NCBI RefSeq assembly: GCF_014650695.1
Contig: NZ_BMVL01000003.1
Coordinates: 1 to 64,000 of the forward strand
Direction of reading: 5' to 3'
DNA: 64,000 nt
Source of the DNA: Streptomyces avidinii
GTDB lineage: Bacteria; Actinomycetota; Actinomycetes; Streptomycetales; Streptomycetaceae
Position 1 is the first letter of the stretch. Each line of letters starts with the position of its first letter. The notes under the pieces were generated by a model. That model saw only the letters and a program-made list of their open reading frames with translations, was not told the origin of the DNA and made no database searches. The position numbers and the translations under genes were made by a program. Shown piece by piece: positions 61,101-64,000 of the stretch.

Positions 61101-63130
61101 CGTTCGCCGAGATGAACGCCCGGCACGGCATCACCGCCGTACGGGCCGACGACTCCACGCACTACCCGTTCACCTGGGTCGTCACCCCCGGCGACCGGCT
61201 CACCGTCAAGCTGGAGTACCGCGACCACGACACCGCGGCCGCCCGGCGACTGCTCGACGGCTACCTGACCGTGCTCGGGGACCTGACCACGTGGACCGGG
61301 CCGGTGGGCGCACTGCCGGGCCCGGGGCCGGAGCCCGAGGCCGGCGCCCGCACGGACATCGGGACGGACACCGTCGTCGACCGGTTCGACCGGGCGGCCG
61401 ACCGGGACCCGCAGCGGGTCGCGCTCGTCGCCCACGGCCGGACCATGACCTTCGGCCGGCTCCGGGACCGCAGCCGGGCGCTGGCGGGCGTGCTCGCCGC
61501 GCGCGGCGTCGGACCCGGGGCGACGGTGGCCCTCGCGATCCCGCGCTCCCTCGACTCGATCGTCGCGCTGTTCGCCGTACTGCGTGCGGGCGCCGCGTAC
61601 GTACCGCTGGAGCTGGACCACCCCGACGACCGGATCGCCGCCATCGTGGCCGACGCCCGCCCGGACGTGACCCTCACCGTCAGCGCGGTGTCGCCCCGGC
61701 TGACCGGCGACCTGATCGAGCTGGACCGGCCCCTGCCCGAGGCCGAACCGTACGTGACCTTCGCCCCCGACGACCCGCACCGCCTGCGCCACCCCGCGTA
61801 CACGATCTACACCTCCGGATCGACCGGGCGGCCGAAGGGCGTGGTGACCGAATACGCCGGGCTCACCAACATGCTCGTCAACCACCAACGCCGGATCTTC
61901 GAGCCGGTGCTGGCCGAGCACGACCACCGGGTCTTCCGCATCGCCCACACCGTGTCCTTCGCCTTCGACATGTCGTGGGAGGAACTGCTCTGGCTCGCCG
62001 ACGGCCACGAGGTGCACATCTGCGACGAGGAACTGCGCCGCGACGCACCCCGGTTGGTCGAGTACTGCCTGGAGCACGGCATCGACGTCATCAACGTGAC
62101 GCCGACCTACGCCCAGCAGCTGGTGGCGGAGGGCCTGCTCGACGATCCCGGGCGGCGGCCGGCGCTGGTCCTGCTGGGCGGCGAGGCGGTCACCCCGACC
62201 CTGTGGCAGCGGCTCGCCGAGACCGAGGGGACCGTCGGCTACAACCTGTACGGACCCACCGAGTACACCATCAACACCCTGGGCGTCGGCACCTTCGAAT
62301 GCCAGGACCCGGTGGTCGGCGTGGCCATCGACAACACGGACGTGTACGTCCTGGACCCATGGCTGCGGCCCCTGCCGGACGGGGTCCCCGGCGAGCTCTA
62401 CGTGGCGGGCATCGGCATCGCGCGCGGCTACCTCGGGCAGCCCGCCCAGACCGCGGACCGGTTCGTGGCCTGCCCGTTCGGCGCACCCGGCGCACGCATG
62501 TACCGGACCGGGGACCTGGTGGTCCGGCGGCCCGACGGGAACCTCATGTACCTGGGCCGCACCGACCAGCAGGTCAAGATCCGCGGACACCGCGTCGAAC
62601 TCGGCGAGGTCGAGGCCTCGTTCGCCGCGCACCCGGCGGTCCGGTTCGCCGCCGCGGTCGCCCAGCCCGACCCGCAGGTCGACGGCGCCCACCGGCTCGC
62701 CGCCTACCTCGTCGTGGACGGCTCCGACCTCGCGACGGTCGCCGCCGAGGTGGGCGCCGCCCTGCCGGACTTCCTGCGCCCCACGCACTACGCGCGGGTC
62801 GACCGGATTCCGCTGACCGTCAACGGGAAGGCGGACACCAAGGCGTTGCCGGAGGCCCGGCCGCTCGGCACCCTGACCACGGCGGGGGAGCGCGGACCGC
62901 GGACCGGGACCGAGAGCGTGGTGTGCGAGTTCTTCGCCGAAGCACTCGACCTGGACGAGGACGAGGTGAGCGCGTTGAGCGATTTCGTGTCCCTCGGAGG
63001 GCACTCCATGCTGGCGGTGCGGCTGATCGGCCTGCTCCGCCGCGAGTACGGTCCTGTGATCACGGTCCGTGACCTGTTCACCCTGCGAACCCCGGAAATG
63101 ATTGCCCGCCACCTCGATGAAAACTCCTGA
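52184..63130 (+). CDS. cchH: trimodular NRPS for a coelichelin-type siderophore
   Basis: A 3648-residue synthetase with order A1-PCP1-E1-C2-A2-PCP2-E2-C3-A3-PCP3 and no thioesterase. Reading the ten specificity positions gives A1 DINYWGGIGK (formyl-hydroxyornithine type), A2 DFWNIGMVHK (threonine) and A3 DMENLGLINK (hydroxyornithine type). These are the codes expected for coelichelin (hfOrn, Thr, hOrn). Carrier serines are in LGGDSIL (about 679), AGGDSIL (about 2180) and LGGHSML (about 3604). E1 has [11 protein letters not shown]2 [10 protein letters not shown] and C2 [10 protein letters not shown]3 has HLLLWDGWS, so its second His is Leu. A 140-residue leader before A1 is not a condensation domain. 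The ATG at 52184 is preceded by GGAAGGGA at 13 bases. Confidence 0.95.
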   Translation: MTESTARLVLLSPARLADVRRRSGDYCDTTVARACAIGLAYWATGRSPDGLELTPGTLFADVLGWADSGGAGPAGWEVGVDPTGGRSITVPEGVLLADARLALDDLADFPDRPVSTIGPSSIEARLATLARWNDTGADRVRPTIMEMFREQARLRPDAVAVVDEHRSLTYRQAAELSGQLAHHLLERGVTAEQVVAISLDRSAAMVIGLLGVLRAGAAFVPLDPGWPAARRSAVIDDARVVLQLAASGEHAPDEPEAVPVDLGDWQFGAYPGQDTGVTVAGDALAYVIFTSGSTGRPKGAMIRHEAISERLLWQVDEILGFGQDDASLFKAPLSFDISINEIFLPLVCGGRLVVLRPGGERDPHHLLSVIAEQRVTFTYLVSSMLDVLLEIAGDSGRLDSLRHVWCGGEVLTPELYERFRNWLDIPMYHGYGPAETTIGVSHVVYRGAAERLSTSIGRPNPNTQLYVLDDELRPVPVGVGGELYVGGFLLGRGYVGAPGLTAARFVANPFAADGSRLYRTGDLARFAPDGSLDFLGRADNQIKIRGMRLEIEDVEVGLAEHPAVRHTCVVAKKNTAGGTYLVGYVIPAAGSEDLRADEVRQWATGHMVEYMVPAHIVVMKEFPLTANGKLDRGALPEPETGAGVLAPPVTENERTVCAAVAAVLRRDAVGVDQDFFRLGGDSILAISLLSALREAGLHVTARQIFTHSVLGALAAVADREAAAADHCDVATGTVVGPPIVQWLGETTDAVDGFVQSVVLNTPADLTAEGLDAVLTAVVARHDMLRAELVRGERWGFEIPEADRTAAARWQENDLPLDECVALATDALDPDGGVMLRAVWRREARQLVLVAHHVVIDGVSWRILMEDLSTAWRWFVSGAPIDLPPVGTSFRRWTQLLARAGFDADREYFRRPLPGPDEPLGRRALSAADTVARERTTTLSVGPDTTAALLGEIPARFHAGVNDVLLTALAVTLARWRRDLGQDQTFAHIELEGHGREGRYVAESAGFEPELSRTVGWFTTLYPVTVDPGAAADPTDPGYLAAALKAVKEDLARVPSNGVSYGALRHLADTRFEAPAPQVLFNYLGRFDAGSSGDWELAHTTGQLGEKRDPRMRLPRVLEFNAIAEPAPAGGGYELVTTLSWPDGLLTDGDVEAIGRYFREALTGLAGLTALDTGGHSPSDFALSALTQADVDELDGPALRDVLPLTPLQEGLYFHSVFDDDSAGSYVEQQLLTLEGEVDADRLAAAATRLLTLFPNLAARFVALADGRVVSVLEAGVAAPFTVLERPGISDEEIGEHAERDRRAGFDLATGPLMRYTLLRTGSGRSVLVQTVHHIIADGWSVPPMLRALLAEYHAPGTVHPLGGFTDYVRRLAERDEDESDRVWHEELAGLPGPSLVAEGHTPSDRFDDTSAPPEGDIDAAARSAGVPLSVAVHSAWAVTLGGLLPSRDVVFGSTVSGRDADVPGIGDMVGLFINTIPVRARWAATTTARELLGSVREHQSAVLAHQHVSLARISRRSGAGPLFDTLVVFDVATDVAGLRRPEDTLAITDIVNEGAPHYPLTLVVERAPDGRPRFNLIHDGALLRETTARRILHTFTRTLDGLLTRPDALVDDLAPTGTRPPAQTAPTTLGALFDAAARRDPAATAVTQCALDGSARSLTYGELAAAKDELASTLRTAGVRPGERVAVAVPRSLEQVVALVAIVTAGGAYVPLDPAYPDGRLEYVLADAAPQVVLVDREHRDRFTRLLARAGVPARVLVQGEETAPHEARDAAPPEAGPHDPAYVIYTSGSTGRPKGVVVPHSSVVTLLVNTRPDMEFGPHDVWVQFHSYSFDFAVWELWGALAHGGELLVPEYGLTRSPVDFHRLVRERGVTVLNQTPSAFYRFIEADRHAGEPVTALRRVIFGGEPLDLGRLRAWVERYGAASPELVNMYGITETTVHVTHRILTEEDFRHGADVSPIGGPIPGLVTHLLDDRLRPVPPGRVGAIYVAGDQVSLGYLGRPALTAGRFVADPFAGDGSRMYHTGDLARRTLDGELEFTGRADDQVQLKGFRIEPGEVESAIRELDGVVDAAVTVAASGDHLVAHVVGRVPADLAGLLAPKLPVHMVPGLVLPIDALPLTVNGKLDRKALTERAASHDAPLDTPQAPPAAPAGSAITALVGIFTQTLPGTAVDADSDFFRAGGDSILAIAVVNRARALGLAIAPRDVFLLRTPRALAAHLATGTPQAAAPAAPALEPAEDGPLTPTPIILRQRELGGSLARFAQARALVTAEGTRFADAARAAEAVVAAHPALRLRLLVEHGVWALRTEPARPVTVVRSEAPDAGTAADEAAGRLDPEAGDVIAFSWLEASRTLVVTVHHLAVDAVSWLVLLDDITAALRGAPLPPPTTSYAAYAQALAHQSAHGIDGLGHWITTLQAPPLLPAAQEPRDITVVLPPAVSDQVTRTAPVALGVGLTELLCGALRTALTHVQTSPTDLAIELERHGRVPALPHHDYTRTVGWFTSIAPVRLTAHTDPVAAAREVAERQPDEHAHIAYGRLRHLNPQTAPLLTARPQVLFNYLGRGGESQALHVSGADRSSPYAVEVNAWTDAATGSLHAVFTLAEDIPDEITAHWRAALQHIADAAATAERTAPVTPLQRGLFFQAQLAGPAGHYVAQSWFTFDRRLDTDALAEAMAWVIARHPVVGAGFTTDDDGRAVQVLGAGRRVGVRTIDLATDEEVDDLLARDRDTGFDPGEPPLIRLTVVRLPDGRDGLLLSYHLLLWDGWSREIVLRDLFDAYEAAVAGTLTPPAPATPSFEDHARALDARDPAVSERFWAQHLTGLPGPTLLAGPTPALVDGLPRTLVHRLSAEHSERLREVARAHGVTLNSVLTGAFGLLLGAHTGRSDAVFGVTVSGREGADLAEVVGVLLNTVPMWTRARPYDTVRDYLTAVQTARVEAMEHEHLGLGEIQRAGGHDTLFDNLFVLQNFLDMDAFAEMNARHGITAVRADDSTHYPFTWVVTPGDRLTVKLEYRDHDTAAARRLLDGYLTVLGDLTTWTGPVGALPGPGPEPEAGARTDIGTDTVVDRFDRAADRDPQRVALVAHGRTMTFGRLRDRSRALAGVLAARGVGPGATVALAIPRSLDSIVALFAVLRAGAAYVPLELDHPDDRIAAIVADARPDVTLTVSAVSPRLTGDLIELDRPLPEAEPYVTFAPDDPHRLRHPAYTIYTSGSTGRPKGVVTEYAGLTNMLVNHQRRIFEPVLAEHDHRVFRIAHTVSFAFDMSWEELLWLADGHEVHICDEELRRDAPRLVEYCLEHGIDVINVTPTYAQQLVAEGLLDDPGRRPALVLLGGEAVTPTLWQRLAETEGTVGYNLYGPTEYTINTLGVGTFECQDPVVGVAIDNTDVYVLDPWLRPLPDGVPGELYVAGIGIARGYLGQPAQTADRFVACPFGAPGARMYRTGDLVVRRPDGNLMYLGRTDQQVKIRGHRVELGEVEASFAAHPAVRFAAAVAQPDPQVDGAHRLAAYLVVDGSDLATVAAEVGAALPDFLRPTHYARVDRIPLTVNGKADTKALPEARPLGTLTTAGERGPRTGTESVVCEFFAEALDLDEDEVSALSDFVSLGGHSMLAVRLIGLLRREYGPVITVRDLFTLRTPEMIARHLDENS

Positions 63131-64000
63131 CGCGCAGCGGCCCCGACCGGGGTCCGACATCCTGAAGACCGCCCTGCGCCGCAACATCGGCGCCATGGCC
63201 CGGGGCACCGTCCTCATGGGCCTGTACCAGGCCGGTGAGACCGCCTTCCCGATCGCGCTCGGCCTGATCGTCGAGCACACGATGCAGGACCGCAGCCCCG
63301 GTGCGCTCGCCCTCTCGATCGGCGTACTGGCCGTGATCATCACGACCGTGTCCCTGTCGTGGCGGTTCGGCATGCGCATCCTGCAGAAGGCCAACACGAC
63401 CGAGGCGCACCGCTGGCGGGTGCGGGTCGCGGACTGCGGGCTCCAGCCCGTCGCCCGGGACGCCGGCCTCAAGTCCGGCGAGGTGCTGACCATCGCCACC
63501 GAGGACGCCGACCAGACGGCCGACATCATCGAGGTGGTGCCCCTGCTGATCAGCTCACTGGTCGCGGTGCTGGTCGCGGCGGTCGCCCTGGGGCTGGCCG
63601 ACATCCGGCTCGGCCTGCTCGTGATCGTGGGTACCGCCCTGATCCTGTCCGTCCTGAGCGTGATGTCCAAGCGGATCGGATCCAGCACCCGCGAACAGCA
63701 GGCCCGGGTGGCCCGGGCGGGTGCCAAGGTCGCCGACCTGATCACCGGCCTGCGCCCGCTGCACGGCTTCGGCGGGAACCACGCCGCCTTCCGGTCCTAC
63801 CGGAAGGTCAGCACGGAGGCCAAGCACCAGGCGATCACCGTGGCCGGGGTGAACGGCGCGTACGCGGGCACCGCGATGGCCCTGAACGCGGCCCTCGCCG
63901 CCGGTGTGACCCTGACCGCCGGCTGGCTGGCCTTCGAGGGCCGGATCACCGTCGGGGAGCTCGTCATGGCCGTGGGGCTCGCGCAGTTCATCATGGAACC
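63117..64000 (+). CDS. cchI: siderophore ABC exporter, second half-transporter (partial)
   Basis: The first 294 codons are present; the gene runs off the window. It overlaps the NRPS end by 14 bases (ATG at 63117). The visible part is the membrane domain of an ABC exporter: [20 protein letters not shown], then helices near [35 protein letters not shown] and [19 protein letters not shown]. The ATPase domain is beyond the end. It probably pairs with CchG to export the siderophore. Confidence 0.88.
   Translation, partial: MKTPDAQRPRPGSDILKTALRRNIGAMARGTVLMGLYQAGETAFPIALGLIVEHTMQDRSPGALALSIGVLAVIITTVSLSWRFGMRILQKANTTEAHRWRVRVADCGLQPVARDAGLKSGEVLTIATEDADQTADIIEVVPLLISSLVAVLVAAVALGLADIRLGLLVIVGTALILSVLSVMSKRIGSSTREQQARVARAGAKVADLITGLRPLHGFGGNHAAFRSYRKVSTEAKHQAITVAGVNGAYAGTAMALNAALAAGVTLTAGWLAFEGRITVGELVMAVGLAQFIME

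Noticed and set aside
52466..63745. Very long open frames on the minus strand across the NRPS (898, 1529 and 1288 codons)
   Set aside because: They lie opposite the NRPS, show no family motifs and have low-complexity GQ/VR-rich composition. They are GC-driven antisense frames.

Overview
The window is high-GC actinobacterial DNA, most probably from a Streptomyces or close relative. Codons strongly prefer G or C in the third position, TTA codons are rare, and genes are packed with 4-base start/stop overlaps. Several gene sets are hallmarks of the genus: a LitR-type B12 regulator paired with an ECF sigma factor, a SapB/AmfS-like lanthipeptide locus with a LAL regulator, and a coelichelin-type siderophore cluster. 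I see no tRNA, rRNA, CRISPR array, insertion sequence or attachment site.

Region by region. 1-2552: end of a probable exporter, then an alpha/beta hydrolase, an unknown protein and a luciferase-like monooxygenase. 2655-5954: tyrosine phosphatase, two gene relics (a NACHT/LRR-type C-terminus and an internally deleted phosphotransferase), and a divergent isochorismatase/GlxA-type regulator pair. 6000-8200: a SigK/RskA/fasciclin-lipoprotein module with matching sigma-factor promoters in its divergent intergenic region. 8311-18867: a photooxidative-stress region with an SDR/DUF2867 protein, photolyase, secreted hydrolase, LitR-type regulator, and a tightly coupled six-gene operon of ECF sigma factor, FAD oxidoreductase, DUF1365, cyclopropane-synthase-type methyltransferase, DUF1295 and alpha/beta hydrolase. 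19029-20917: a two-component system whose kinase has a TTA codon. 21025-28543: a class III lanthipeptide locus (LAL regulator, ABC exporter, LanKC synthetase, 41-residue precursor).

28799-35861: WD40-repeat protein, a secreted aerolysin-like protein, a decayed TPR gene, three small secreted glycine-rich proteins separated by hairpin terminators, and a soluble Ser/Thr kinase. 35902-38781: an 80-residue LuxR-type DNA-binding protein and a PAS-GAF-SpoIIE-HATPase phosphatase. 38932-45268: a single-module KS-AT-ACP polyketide synthase fused to an alpha-oxoamine synthase, preceded by a broken MMPL exporter gene. 45558-45833: a small CBM48-domain protein.

46132-64000: an iron-box-controlled siderophore cluster in the same order as cchC-cchI of coelichelin. 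Two FecCD permeases, an ATPase and a binding lipoprotein handle uptake. Two ABC exporters flank a 3648-residue trimodular NRPS whose three adenylation codes read as formyl-hydroxyornithine, threonine and hydroxyornithine. The ornithine hydroxylase, formyltransferase, release esterase and MbtH protein needed to complete the pathway are not in the window.
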